Positions 20,735-31,900 of a stretch of DNA of 64,000 bases are shown one piece after another. Under the pieces are notes generated by a model, which searched no databases, was not told the origin of the DNA, and was given only the letters and a program-made list of their open reading frames with translations. The position numbers and the translations under genes were made by a program. Location: the NCBI GenBank assembly GCA_027475525.1, contig JAMWFC010000113.1, forward strand, positions 1,972,001 through 2,036,000. The letters run 5' to 3'. Origin of the DNA: Macrolepiota albuminosa. Taxonomy: Eukaryota > Basidiomycota > Agaricomycetes > Agaricales > Agaricaceae. The number at the start of each line of letters is the position of its first letter. The stretch's first letter is position 1.

Positions 20735-22394
20735 CCGGCACGCTTACTTAATTGATGTGGGTGCTTAACGCCCTTCAACTCCAAATAACGGTCAAGTGCC
20801 GCCAACTTGGAGCAATGGGAGTGTGGCTCCCATGTTGTGTCCCTCAGGGACCAACGTACTTCAAACTCGAGCGTGTTACGCTCAGTCCACCGGTGCCCAA
20901 TTATGCACTTGACAAACCATTCGTCATCGTCTCAAGCCCCAAAATCATAGGGGCCTGGCATTGCCCTGTTAGGGAATAGCGCATCGTCAGACGCGCTGTA
21001 AGGTCGCAACAGCGACACATGAAACTTAGGAACGATGCGTCATTCCTGTAATGCCAGAGGCAGCTCCAACACGTAGTTGGAGGTACTTGGCTCTGCGTCT
21101 AGAACGCGGTATGGGCCTACCCATTTCGGGCAGAGTTTACTCGCTTGTCCCTTTGGGAGCCTCAGATTACGCGTTGATAGGTATACCAATGCTCCTACTG
21201 CTATTGGCAGGTCTGCTCGCCTATGGTGATTGGCGTTTTTTGCCTGAAAGACTCGCGCCTCTATGATGGCGTCATGCGCCGCTGCAATGTTCTACAGGGC
21301 CTGCCTGGCAAACTTGACAACTCCGCGGTGAGCCACTGTATCAGCATGAACTTCATGCAGCATGGAGGGCAAGTACCCTCCGTTGAGTTCAAAAGGCGCA
21401 TACTCTGTAGTGTCCGAGATACTCGCGTTAATCGCGAACTCGGTGAGTGGACACCAGTCCACCCAGTCCTGTTGGTCAGGGCAAACAACTGCCCTCAAAA
21501 TCTGACCTATACTGCGGTTAGCCCGCTCTGTCTGCCCATCCGTTTGAGGATGGAAGGACGTCGACATGAGGAGTCGCGCTCCTAGCAGTTTGTGGAGTTC
21601 TCTCCACCATTGAGAACGATCTCCCTCAGGTAGATCCATGACAGCTCCTTAGCCGTCAACGTAGTTTGCACCGGTATGAGGTGCACCATGCTCGTCATGC
21701 AGCATATGACCACCCAGAGGTAATCAAACCCTCTGGACTTGGGAAAGAGACCCACGAAGTCCATTCCAATCGAATCCCAAGGTTTCACCGGCACAGGTAG
21801 CTGGTGTAGCTTCCCGGGAGGGGATCCAGGGGGCAACTTTGCCCTCTGACACGCTGCACATGAGGCGCAAAACTTAGTCACTTCCTGGGCCATACGTGGC
21901 CACCAATACCATCTTCGGATGTAGCCCAACGTCCAGGCGGCACCAAAGTGCCCCACCAGTGCATGGGCCTGGTCCAAGACCCGCGTAACAATGGTTCGCA
22001 TACGGGGGAGGCAGACCACTGCCACCCCTTGACGGTTCTCCGTCGTGATCAGTCCACCAGGCTCATGCCTGAACCGAGGATGGTCATCAGGATTGGTGAT
22101 TATCTCGGCGAAGAGAGAATCATCGCCATAGTCCCGCACCACTTCCTTCCGGAAGTCGTCATTGACCAGGTTAGGAGGCTGGAATGAAGGCAATTCGCCT
22201 TCGAGCATCTCCGCAAACGTAACGGGTATATTGTGGCGCTCGCGCTCCCCAGTGGACACTGGGTCCACGGCTTCATGCTCCTTGAGCAACTGGGCGGCCA
22301 CGTCCCGCTCTTCACGCTGCTCTCTGAGGTGAGTGCTTCGCCTCCGTTCATCATTGTCAGGTTCCGCTGAGTCGGGGGCTTTCCAGGAAAGCAA
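20735..22394 (-). pseudogene. Gypsy integrase and chromodomain, inactivated
   Basis: The integrase inserts retroelement cDNA. Zinc-binding part: H-x3-H around ALVGHFGAAW and C-x2-C in CASCAACQ. Core: first Asp in GMDFVG; the third residue in DGQTERANR. Between REIV and SQWWREL, near 21610-21625, a deletion removes the stretch that normally carries the second catalytic Asp (usually SDRD) and shifts the frame, so the core is dead. The tail reads LPKGQASKLCPKWVGPY, then TGA (LQE-stop-RIVPKFHVS), another TGA, and a chromodomain DDDEWFVKCIIGHRW...FEVRWSLRDTTWEP at about 20940-20760, ending at a TAA just before the extra ORF. A chromodomain normally targets integration to marked chromatin. Confidence 0.85.
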
Positions 22395-23122
22395 CGCCCT
22401 TACAATGCGGACTTGACCTACAAATACTCGGGTGTCTGGAACTCCGGGGCTAGGACTCCGGGGCTCAAGACGAGGACAGGGGTAATCCCGGGAGAGGGGA
22501 CTAGAGTCCGGGGGTTTTGGGTTGGAGGTAACTGAGAGTTAGAGGGGGTCGAGTCGTGAACCGGAGGTTCTAAGACAAGACCAAGTTAGTAAATCAAGAG
22601 TCGCGAAGTGCGTACCAAAACTTAGAGCACGCGAATACTTAGGCGTGCCAGTCGAAGCATACCAATCAAGGCGTACCAGTCAAGCAAAGGGCACGCAATA
22701 ACCAAAGTAATATCAAGACTAGCGAATACAGCGGAGAACTACACTATAAGTACTACGGATCGTGTCTCAGGATTCCAGGGTGTCTGGGATGAGTTCCAGG
22801 GGTCATTGAGTAGCGGCCAGGACTGTATACCGGGATCGCGCGTGTGGGGACGCGCGATCAATTGGCGCGGAGGGAGTCGTGATGCGTGGGGCGTGATGCG
22901 TGATGGTCGCGTGCGAGCCGCATGATCCAATCGTTGATGGCGGTTGATCCCGGGGTCCGTGATGCAGGGGTCCCGGGGGGCTGGCTGATGGCGATCGTTG
23001 ACGGCTGATGGCGGTCATTGATGCGTGTGATGGCGGGGTGCGCTGTGGAATTGGCGGAAGAGGTTCCCGGGCGGGGCTCCGGGGGTGTCCCGGGGAGGTT
23101 CCGGGGGGGAGGGGTCGTGACA
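22355..23122 (-). mobile_element. Solo LTR of another gypsy-type element inserted between RNase H and integrase
   Basis: A 768-bp sequence with TGTCA...TGACA ends and a 5-bp target duplication ATCAT (22350-22354 and 23123-23127). It contains no protein. Removing it and one target copy joins RAMRD of the RNase H tail to DERRRSTHLREQ at the start of the integrase linker in frame. The minus-strand start TGTCACGACCCC resembles gypsy LTRs from basidiomycetes. It is CpG-rich, so it is a fairly young insertion. Confidence 0.88.
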
Positions 23123-23167
23123 ATCATCACGCATAGCGCGTACTTCCAGGACATGCTCCCTGAGCTC

Positions 23168-25410
23168 CTAGTATCGGTGGAGAGGTAAATCCTCTCCATC
23201 AGGGTCTATGCGGCAGTCTGCCTGCACATACTCATGAGGCTCGTGAGCCTCCCCAACTACATCACTCTCAAAGTAGCGCGACAAGCAGTCTGCCACTTTG
23301 TTGAGTTCACCTTTAACATAGGTGATGTCAAACTGGTATCTCGACATGTAGTCTATCCACCGCCGCTGACGTGGCGACAAGTTCACCTGAGTTTTGAAGA
23401 ACTCAAGGGCCTTGTGGTCCGTTATGATGTGGATGGGGTATCCCATCAGCTTATCCTCCCATTTGAGGAGGGCCTCGAGTATGGCAAGAGTCTCCAGCTC
23501 ATGCACCGCATAGTTTTGCTGGGCTGTCGTGAACTTCTTCGACATGAACCCTGCTGGGCGGCATGTCTGCCAGCTGCTTCCCTGGCCGTACATGGCGCTG
23601 ACGCCTGTCTTGGACGCGTCGCAAATGAGCCATATCGGCTCATCCCATCTAGGGTCGATTGGTTGAATCACCGGAGTCTTTGTACAGATCCGTTTGACCA
23701 TCTCAAAGCACCGCTGGTGCAACGGCCTCCAATTGAACGGTGACCCGTTCTGTGTCATGGCCATAAGTGGCCCAGTATAGGCTGTAACATCGGGCAAGAA
23801 GCTCGATATGTAATTGACAAGACCAACAAACCGTTGGATGTTATTGTAGTTTCGGGGTGTTCGCCACTCCCGAATGTGATCGAGCTTGTCCTGATCAGGG
23901 TGGATACCCTGTTCATCAATGACATGCCCTAGGCAGTCTATACTCTGAGTGTAGAGCTCACATTTCTTCCACTTCAAGTACAACTTGTACTTGCGCAGTC
24001 GTTCAAATACGACTCTGAGGTGCTGCTCATGCTCCTCCATAGAATCCGAGTAGATGAATATGTCATCTAGGTAGACGTGCATAAAACGTCCTATTACGTC
24101 TCGGAAGATAGAGGTCATTAGCCTCTGGAAAGTTGCTGGAGCATTACAGTCTCCAATCTGCATTATATTGCTTGTGAATGTGCCCATGATCGATGCAAAT
24201 ACGGTCTTGGGTACGTCCTCAGTGCGAATGCGCACCTGCTCGTAAGTGTCAGTAAGGTCGATCTTCGAGCGATACTTTGCCCGAGCCACGTCTTCCTGGA
24301 TCACCTCTTGATCTGGTAAAGGAGTTACATCCTTTATGGTATTGTCATTGTGCTGACATGCATCAAGAGCTGTTTGAAGGGTTCCATCCTTCTTCGGGAT
24401 GCACAATAATGGTGCAGCTTGAGCGGTGGTGCATGGGGACCACCATTGAGCATTCAAATAGCGATTAGTCTTATCGCGTAGTTGCTCCTGGAGGGCGCGC
24501 GGACAGCGCATGGGGACCACCATTGAGCATTCAAATAGCGATTAGTCTTATCGCGTAGTTGCTCCTGGAGGGCGCGCGGACAGCACGGCAAGTGATACTT
24601 ATACTGCTTGCTCTCGTCTATGAGATTAATCTTATGGTTCACCTCCCGCCATGGCGGCAGCTCCTCCTTGGTCCCATTGACCATGTTGGCAAATTCTTCT
24701 TGCCATTGCTGACGCAACCAAGGAATATCTTCCTCACTAAGGCTTGTCGCCTTCTGCTTCCCCTTCATATGCACCGGGAGAAGTACTTCCACCGTCTCTG
24801 AAGGTGGCCAAGGCAGCGGTGCATACTGCTTGCGCATTGCGAGCACCCAATTGACACTGTCATCAGGTATATGTAGTCTCAGTGGAGCACCCGCTGCCGC
24901 TGCCTTATAGGCCACGAGGCTTTTCTCCTCACATACAAGTGAGTACACTACGGACACCTTGTCCGAGGCTGGCTGGCAATACGCTGGGTTGATGGTCATC
25001 CGTCTCTGGTGCGCATTTTGCGCACACGTGGCTGCCACCAGCTCGTTCCACTCTTGTGGCATTCGGGGGTCGTATGCCCAGTCGTACTCCAGCAGGGGGG
25101 CTGGTCGCTCCCATAGGGACCGTGTGTCCCCCTCTCCTGAGGCTTCCGCCTCTTGGATGCTGTCTCTCAAGTCTTCCAACTTGACTCGTGAGGACGTAGG
25201 TGGACATACATCCACTGAGTCCTCCCATTGTCTCGCCTTTCGATGGCGTTTGTCTGGAGGCCTTGCGCCTCGAATCTCAGGAGCGATTATTCGCTCGTTG
25301 CTCCTCTTGGAGGCTTGATACTCCTCCTCACTCATCATTACCACGTTGTGGTCTGCGCTCAGTCCAGGCATAGCCTGCACTTCTTCCTCCACATCCTCCA
25401 CAGCCGGCAC
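23168..25410 (-). pseudogene. Gypsy reverse transcriptase and RNase H
   Basis: RT copies the element RNA and RNase H degrades it. Upstream of the RT core is a variable region of about 230 residues, then HKINLIDESKQYKYHLPCCPRALQ, YLNAQWW, IPKKDGTLQTALDA, YRSKIDLTDTYEQVRI, CNAPATFQRLM and the active site YLDD near 24070, then GHVIDEQGI. RNase H: ICDASKTGVSA, ELETLAILEALLKW, ITDHKALEFF and the end motif NKVADCLSRYFE. A stop (TAG) follows DLPLHRY at about 23168. The 77-bp duplication at 24431-24584 splits the frame; counting one unit restores continuity from 25410 to 23168. A TGA at 25426 separates it from protease in the same frame. Confidence 0.9.
24431..24584. repeat. 77-bp tandem duplication in gypsy RT
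   Basis: Units 24431-24507 and 24508-24584 are identical. On the minus strand the repeat encodes RALQEQLRDKTNRYLNAQWW twice, out of frame with each other. One unit gives the normal RT N-terminal segment. Confidence 0.95.
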
Positions 25411-25425
25411 TCTGCACCGGCCCAG

Positions 25426-26370
25426 TCATGGAGAGTCCTTGCGTTTCTCCGTAGTGCGATGACGTCGCAGACAATTATCAGTGTCGTCTGCTGTAGCTCG
25501 CTCGGCTGGGATCACTTTCCCATTCACTAGCACCTGAGAATGGTCAAAGTCTAATATGACTTTGTTACGCTGCATGAATGGCATTCCCAGTATCATGTCA
25601 TAGCGATCGAAGTTCGCTACATCCATGTATTTACGGCTATGTGAGCCCAGCGTTTGGACATTCACATTTGTCCCATACTGCACCATGGCTCGGCTCCCTA
25701 CGGTGCCCAGCTGTAACGCCAATGGCGTATCCAACTCCTGTATGGATATTCTGTACACATGGGCGAACTGGGGCGTTATGCCCGATGTAGTACTCCCAGA
25801 GTCCCATAGGGTCCATGCCTTGTGGCCGTCTACGTCCACATATGAGACCAGGCACTCCTTGTCTGCTCGTTTCAGTGTAGGGCGCTGCAAAGTGCCCTCT
25901 GCACGACGAAGAGTCACCTTCTTCATCTGAACCACGTTATTCTGTTTGGGATCATTTGTGGACGGCCAGTCCATCATTGCCGCTAGGCACTTGGAGTCGC
26001 TGTCGCGACTGTAGTACTTGTTGTCGTAGACGTCGTCATATACGTCGACTGTGACGTACTCCTCCCCCTCCACGACCACACTCTCGGGCTCGGCGCCCGA
26101 TGCCTCCTCTGGGGGCTCCTGGTCATTTGTGGGGTGCTCTGCCTCAGACTCGGCAGATACGTCTCCGTCACTCCCACTTGTGGCTGCAGTATGTGCAGCT
26201 CGAAGGTGGGCGCGGGGTGTATATCCCTTCCTCGGGGCTCCTGGCTTTGCGGGGCAGTTGGTAGCGTAGTGGCCTGGTTGGCCACATGCAAAACAAGTCC
26301 CCGTCTGACCTGGTGGGTTGGCCGGTTTGAAGTCCGGCCTTGGTTTAGGACGTTCTCCGTCCGGCGCTCA
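25426..26370 (-). pseudogene. Gypsy nucleocapsid zinc knuckle and aspartic protease
   Basis: Continues the gag frame after a single TGA at 26368-26370. Near 26300-26250 it has CFACGQPGHYATNC, a CCHC knuckle that binds RNA. Then an acidic linker and a retropepsin-like domain with WDSGSTTSGI as catalytic DSG loop and the flap/second loop region ending in MILGMPFMQRNKVILDFD. The frame ends at TGA 25426-25428 and continues, still in phase, into the RT region. Confidence 0.85.
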
Positions 26371-28243
26371 ATCTGGGTGTGGGCGGCTCTGTTCTCGGTT
26401 CGCCGCAGGGGTTCTGCGTACAACAAACTGCGTGTTGCGGTCACGGTCCAAATCGGTCTTTTTGGCCAGGAAGGTCTCCACATGCTGACCCCGTGAGGGT
26501 GTCCCACCAGGCGGCAGTCGCCTGGGTTCCCCTTTGTGTTCACTCCGATGTTCGTAGTGGTTAGCAGTCTTCAGAGACTGCTCATACCGGATGGCATATG
26601 CCACAAATTCTTTCACATCGTTGACTTCTGGGGACAATCCGTCCTCACATATCAAATAGCGGTGCATGTCCGCTGGAATGCCATCCAAGAACGTTTTGAG
26701 CATTGTATACCCGTTCGGGTATACTGCCATGTTCTGGGCATGGTCATTAAGGGTATCATAGAACCCTTGTACTCCCAACTTCTCAGTGTACTTGGCGGAC
26801 TGGAAGTCCTGCCTTGCATCCTGGAGCGTTGAGGGGTGTACGAATCGATCGTACAGTCCTGTAAGGACTCCTTTGAATGTCCAGTCATATTGGACACGGT
26901 TGACGTGCAGTACTGCCCGTCGAAACCATCCCATGGCCTCTCCGGCCAAGAACTCAGGAAAAACGAAGATTCGTTCTCGTTCCATACGGTTGCCTCCATA
27001 TAAGCACATGGCGAGATGGGTGCATACATCCATCGCCCAATCAAGATTCGTTCTCGTTCCATACGGTTGCCTCCATATAAGCACATGGCGAGATGGGTGC
27101 ATACATCCATCGCCCAATCTTCCAGGTCGCTGAACTTGGACGCGCCTGTATAGGCGCGAATGTGCCTACTGTCTGCTTTACGCAGCTTCACTCCATCTGG
27201 TAACCATAAGGTTACGCCCAGCCCGTATAGGCGTGAATGTGCCTACTGTCTGCTTTACGCAGCTTCACTCCATCTGGTAACCATAAGGTTACGCCCAGGG
27301 CATCATCGACTACTTGATGCAGGCGATCGTGCATGGCTTCACGATGCATTCGAATGGCCTCCCGCTGACCCAGGGATCTAGTCGCCAAATCAGCGGCATG
27401 GGGAAGTGACTTCCCTCGTCCACCTTGCGGAGGACGTCCCGAGCCTCCTTGACTGTGGGCATAATTGCCCTCGTCTCGAGGAATCGACCTAGGGCCGTCA
27501 TCCCGGCGCGCTTGGGTGGTGTATTTCATCACCTCTGGGTGCAAGTCCCAGAACACCCGCAAGTGCACGGTGTATGTGGTTTTTAGCCGCTGCTCCTCTG
27601 CTCCGGCGTTGTCGTCACTTGACAACTCCATCACCTCCTCTGGAAGCTCTACAACCTCCGGAGCTTCCTCCACTGCTGGTGTGCGTGGGGATCGGTTTTC
27701 CGTGCGGGATCCTTCAGGCCTTGCAGCCTCCTCCGGTACCTCCTCTATGCGGGCTTCCGCCATTTTAAAAGGCATTGAGCCCACGGTGGACCGCCTGGTC
27801 CCGCTACTCCAGCTCGCAGGGAGGGCTCTCCCAGTCCATACTGACGACTCGGCATCTCCTGGGGCGCCATAGGCGCCGGTTGACTGTTGGCCGTCCTCCG
27901 GGGGTCCTTTGGAAGCCAATCGGCTAGACCGTCGCAGTCCTCCTGGCAGCTGTGTAACTGGGGGCGTTAATCCCCTGGGCATCTTGTCCTGGAGGCGTTG
28001 CGGACTGTCCTGCTGTGAGCTTTCAGCTCTCCGGGCCTCGCTCTCATTTCCGGCCAGGTCGGTACTCTGACCTCGGTCTCGAGCCTTGGGTCTTACCTGA
28101 CCCGCATTGGACGCTGACGTGTCCTGGGTGTCTGCTGGGTCTCCCCGTAGGTCGTGGGCATTTCGCCCGCCGTCAGTGGGCACTGCAGGTATGGGATTAC
28201 TCATTGATCCCCTGTTTGAAATTTGCACGGTGTGGCTGTGCAA
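26371..28243 (-). CDS. Gypsy Gag
   Basis: Forms the virus-like particle. The first ATG is 28243, with a second possible one at 28204 (MSNPIPAV). The N-terminal 230 residues are charged and disordered. The capsid core includes MCLYGGNRMERERI, LAGEAMGWF, FKGVLTGLYDRFV, FYDTLNDHAQNMAVYPNG and FLDGIPADMHRYL, typical of the retrotransposon gag fold. It is apparently broken by two 77-bp duplications (26966-27119 and 27145-27298); reading one unit of each gives one open frame of about 570 residues down to the TGA at 26368. Confidence 0.87.
26966..27119. repeat. 77-bp tandem duplication in gypsy gag (a)
   Basis: Units 26966-27042 and 27043-27119 are identical and both encode, on the minus strand, DWAMDVCTHLAMCLYGG. 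Collapsing them joins SKFSDLE to this segment and to FVFPEFLAGEAM in one frame. Confidence 0.95.
27145..27298. repeat. 77-bp tandem duplication in gypsy gag (b), two mismatches
   Basis: Units 27145-27221 and 27222-27298 match at 75 of 77 positions; the two differences are transitions (27147/27224 and 27156/27233). On the minus strand both encode LRKADSRHI(R/H)AYTG. Collapsing them reunites the Gag N-terminal frame with the capsid frame. It is the only imperfect member of the set. Confidence 0.9.
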
Positions 28244-28335
28244 GAAGCTCGAGAAGCTGATAGAGTTCTGTCAACAAACTCAGTGACTGACGTTGGATGC
28301 TAGGCAATAGATCCTAGCTGGCGGATTCAAAAAAA

Positions 28336-28569
28336 TGTAACGAAGTTACGAAGTTTAGAGAGCTTAGTGTGCACACACGACACTGAATCAGACCAGACCG
28401 GTCTATTGACAATGTAGTATACACAAAAGTAAGCTGCTTTGTAAGCAGCTGGTAAAACTATTTATAATAATGTAAATTAATATTATATTATAATAAATAT
28501 AATATAATATAAACTACTCTACAGTAAGTAAAGCTATGTGGCCAATGCCACATAGCGGACTATGCTACA
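28336..28569 (-). repeat. Gypsy 5' LTR (234 bp)
   Basis: Partner of 17066-17299; ends GCTACA at 28569, followed by the target copy TGCAT. The leader downstream (minus strand) starts TTTTTTGAATCCGCC; no primer tRNA could be assigned. Confidence 0.93.
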
Positions 28570-28574
28570 TGCAT

Positions 28575-29350
28575 ACCATGAAGAGGTATTTCATACTGCC
28601 TAAGCTGCTTATTGAGGTACTCTCAGAGGTGTTCAATAGAGTTGAGATCAGAGGATTGGAATGGCCACCAAAGGACATCAAAGTTGTTGTCTTCAAACCA
28701 CTTGTCAGGCCTCTTGGAGTTGTGTTTGGGGTCATTGTCCTGTTGAAAATAGCAGGCATCCATCTCCATCTCCAACTTCTCAAAACTCTTCTTTGCTCCA
28801 TCATCCAAAATTTCATGGTACTGCTCTGCATCCATAATCCACACCACTTCTACCAGCTTTTCTACCCCATTCCAACCCATGCAGTCCCATACCATGAGAT
28901 TATTCTCTCCTCTATGCTTCACAGTAGGTGTAGTTGTTTGTTGAAATGCCTTTCCCTCATAGCCCCCACACATACTCCTTCCCATCTGACCCAATCCTGT
29001 TGATATTTGTTTTATTTGTCCATGACACTCTTTTTCAGTCCTCCACAGTCCAGTTTTGATACTCCCAAGCCCATTTATAGTTGCCAATGTCTAGCTTTAA
29101 GCATAGGAACTTTCCTCTTTATAGCAGACTAATACCCCACATTCTTCAGCACATTCCAGACAGTCTGAGAAGAGACAGGGTTGGAAATGATGTTGTTGAT
29201 AAAATTGGTGGCCTGGACAGCTGTATCAAGTCTCCCAGTTGGAATTTGTTGAACAATAGCCTGTTTATAATGTGGAGTAAGCTTAGCAGGATGGCCTCTA
29301 GAATGGTTTTCCTTGTCCACCTCCAACTCTCTACCAATCTTCTCTGTTGA
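28575..29350 (-). mobile_element. Tc1/mariner element 1, 5' part (transposase), truncated
   Basis: Continues the transposase cut by the gypsy insertion. Minus-strand segments in order: DKENHSRGHPAKLTP and AIVQQIPTGRLDTA (second HTH part, 29326 downward), NGLGSIKTGLW..., KHRGENNLMVWDCMGWNG, then the catalytic QQDNDPKHNSK and LNSIEHL motifs, and MVCM joining HELWERV at 17050. There are internal frameshifts and stops. Similarity to element 2 stops at about 29350, so the start of the gene and the 5' terminal repeat are missing. CpG-depleted. Confidence 0.85.
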
Positions 29351-29524
29351 AGAATGACTTGCTTATAGTTGAGATATGTTTATTATTTTCTTTTATGTTA
29401 TGTTTTTGGACTCATATCAAGAGCACCACTACAGAATGGGGCATGATCAGTATTTATTAATCTTTGTCTAAACCTTATTTTATTTTCACCTAAGTAGTTT
29501 TGGATATATGGAAGCTATTTTTAG

Positions 29525-29821
29525 TCAAATATTGGCATAAACAGGGAGGGAGGCCTCAGAGCAAGGGACTGAAGGTGTGTCAGCCCTAACTGGAGGTGTC
29601 TGGAGAGGGGTAGGAGTGAGAGGGAGGCACTCTAAGAGGGCCTGAAGAGAATGGGAGATAGTGTCTGTGACCTGATGTAATCCAGCAAGTTTGGTGGTAT
29701 GAAGGGTGAGGAAAGCTTGAGTAGTCTGCATCTGAGTCTCTAGAGCAAGCAAGCAACCCCAGGCATCATCCTGAAGGGCAGAAGCATCTAAAGGAGCATC
29801 TGAGGGGGCTGGTTGTGTCAT
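29525..29821 (-). pseudogene. Gag N-terminal fragment of a gypsy-type element
   Basis: A 98-residue frame from ATG 29821 (MTQPAPSDAPLDASAL...) with a helical stretch ALETQMQTTQAF and a Pro-rich tail. On the minus strand it lies about 110 bp after the LTR at 29935-30453, exactly where a gag should start, so that LTR also serves as the 5' LTR of this second, truncated element. It is cut off near 29390 by the Tc1 remnant. Confidence 0.5.
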
Positions 29822-29934
29822 AGAAGCAACAGAGGGCAGGGGGTAATCCAGTGGGAGAGTGACCTAAAGAGGCTAAAAAGGGCTCAAACAGGCTAAAGAG
29901 GGCTCCCAGACCAAAATATAGAGACTTGGTCTGC

Positions 29935-30453
29935 TGTAAGAGCACCCTCTGGAGGCTATGGCTCAGTCACACAGTTGGCAGAGGGAGATCCAAAGTATAT
30001 TAGAGTATATACTAACAATATCAAAATAACTACTCACTTGGCAGAGGGAGATCCAAAGAGAACAAGTCTAGAGATTTTCTATGCTAGGTTGGATGCTTCT
30101 GGGGCCTCTGAAGCATGGGAAACAACTGTACAGTACAACAAAACCTTAAAAACTCAAAAATTGCCTAAATAAATAACTGTACAAACAAAGCAAGAAAACT
30201 CTGAACTTTGGAAGCCAGAAAGGCAAACTCTGGCTTGTGTAAGCAGTCTGGAAGTGGTACTGAAGGGCCCACACTTGTCTGAATGATAGCTAAAGAACCA
30301 GAGCACCTCAAAGGCTGAGAATAGTACTAACAGATAGTGTTGAAAGAATAGAAAAAGTGAAATGAGAGAATGACAGAAGAAATAAGAAAATGAATAAAAG
30401 GAGAATGAAGGAATAAGGAGTGAAGGAAGGAAGAAATGAGGAGTCCCCTGACA
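29935..30453 (-). repeat. LTR of old gypsy element (3' LTR)
   Basis: Shares long stretches with 34960-35477, such as GGCAGAGGGAGATCCAAAG, CTTCTGGGGCCTCTGAAGCA and GGGCCCACACTTGTCTGAAT. Identity is visibly below that of the young elements. The motif GGCAGA(G/A)GGAGATCCAAA occurs twice inside each LTR. Confidence 0.88.
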
Positions 30454-30479
30454 TCATCCCCTCTCTAGAGTGCAGCATT

Positions 30480-31900
30480 TTGATGTGCTGGATAGAAGTA
30501 GTTTTAAATGGCCTGGTCCACCTTGAAAAGAGAATAAAGGCCTCTAATTGCCCAGGGAGCATTGAGGTGCTGTTGATACAATTCCTGGACTAAAGCAGGT
30601 GCATGGACATTCTTTTGTAGCTCCCAAGAGATGTTCTCAATCCCATAGCCCTTCCACTTGACCTTGAATTGAAGCTTGTTTTTGAAGAGTCAGCTGTCTA
30701 GAATCTGTTCCACTTTGTACTCTTCTCTGTTGTTTATCAGAACTGGAGGTGGGGGTGGCTGTGGATGTCAACCTAAAATTGGATCATCTGGTGCAGGAGA
30801 GAGCTTCACCACATTGAAGACTGGATAGAGTTGACTCATTCTACTAGGCAGCTTGAGTCTATGAGCCTACCTGCCTTACTATAGGAAAGGGTTCTAGATG
30901 ACAATGAGAGAGCTTCTGAGAAGGTTAGATAGTAGCAATGTCAGAGGCATCCAGATAGACTTGATCTACAGGCTTGTACTTGGAGACCAGAGTTTGTCCA
31001 TGATAGTAGCAGGCCATGTCATCCTTTGCCTTAGCTAAAGCAGCCTTGGCTTCCTCCTGGGCTGCCTTCATCTGATCTATGAATTCACTGACAGCTTCAT
31101 TTTCTGAAGGTCATCTACAAGGCTCAAATCCTATTTAAAGGTGTTGACCAGTAACTAGAAGGAAAGGAGACATTTGGGTGGCAGCATATACATGGTTGTT
31201 GTATTGAAACTCTGCCTCTGGTAATAGGTCATCTCAGTCATCCTGTCATTCATTGCAGAAGAGCTGGAGGTACTGTTCTAGCTCTTGGTTGACATGCTTA
31301 GTCTGGCCATCAGACTTGGGGTGGTAGGCTGTAGAAGTGTGGAGTTTGACATGGAGGAGGCAATACAGTTCTCTGATAAACTCTGCCACAAACTAAGGTC
31401 CACAGTCTGAGATGTAGGCATCTGACAACCCATGGAGTTTTTAGACATGCTTCCAGTACATATTAGCAGTGCCCATAGCAGAGCAAGTAGTGTGTGTTGA
31501 AATGAAATGAGCATGCTTGCCACAGAGATCTACTACCACCATAATTGTGTTGTATCCATGAAAGTCTGATAACTCAACAATGGAGTCTACTGAGGCCACA
31601 CTCCAATGCTTAGCTGAAATAGGCAAAGAATAAAGCTGTCTTATAGGAGGCTGACAACAAGGCTTAGTCCAAAGGCAGAGGTCACAGGTGGAGGTGTAGG
31701 AGCCAATATACCATGACATTTGAGGCTACTAGTAATTCTGAGAGACCAGCTCCAGTGTTTTCCATCTGCCAGGATGATCTGCAATTCAAGGGTCATGGTG
31801 CTGCTCCACAATCTGTCTTCAGAGGTCTGGCAAGTTGAAAACATAAATGCACCCCCAGAAAATGAGAAGACCATTCTCCAAAGACCACTTGTTGGTGCAG
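30480..31900 (-). pseudogene. Old gypsy integrase and chromodomain remnant
   Basis: Minus-strand fragments in several frames: MSWYIGSYTSTCDLCLWTK (zinc part), SVDSIVELSDFHGYNTIMVVVD (core, first Asp), HGLSDAYISDCGPQFVAEFI (second Asp region), TAYHPKSDGQTKHVNQELEQYL, and a chromodomain REEYKVEQILDS...LQFKVKWKGYG...ISWE at about 30740-30600. Many stops and frameshifts. Confidence 0.75.

Larger units (their letters stand above)
17066..28569 (-). mobile_element. Ty3/gypsy retrotransposon of chromovirus type with an extra ORF
   Basis: An 11.5-kb element read on the minus strand. It is bounded by 234-bp LTRs differing at about three sites and flanked by the 5-bp target duplication TGCAT (17061-17065 and 28570-28574). 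Order from its 5' end (right): Gag, zinc knuckle, protease, RT, RNase H, integrase, chromodomain, then an extra ORF of about 3.3 kb before the 3' LTR. A solo LTR (22355-23122) separates RNase H from integrase. Four of the 77-bp duplications fall here. In-frame TGA codons in gag-pol (26368, 25426, and two in the integrase tail) could each derive from CGA. Part of the integrase core is deleted, so this copy cannot move on its own. It sits inside a Tc1 transposase gene. Confidence 0.95.

Noticed and set aside
25426..26370. Programmed stop-codon readthrough at the gypsy TGA codons
   Set aside because: Several further TGA codons occur later in the integrase tail, all possibly from CGA, which fits deamination better than recoding.
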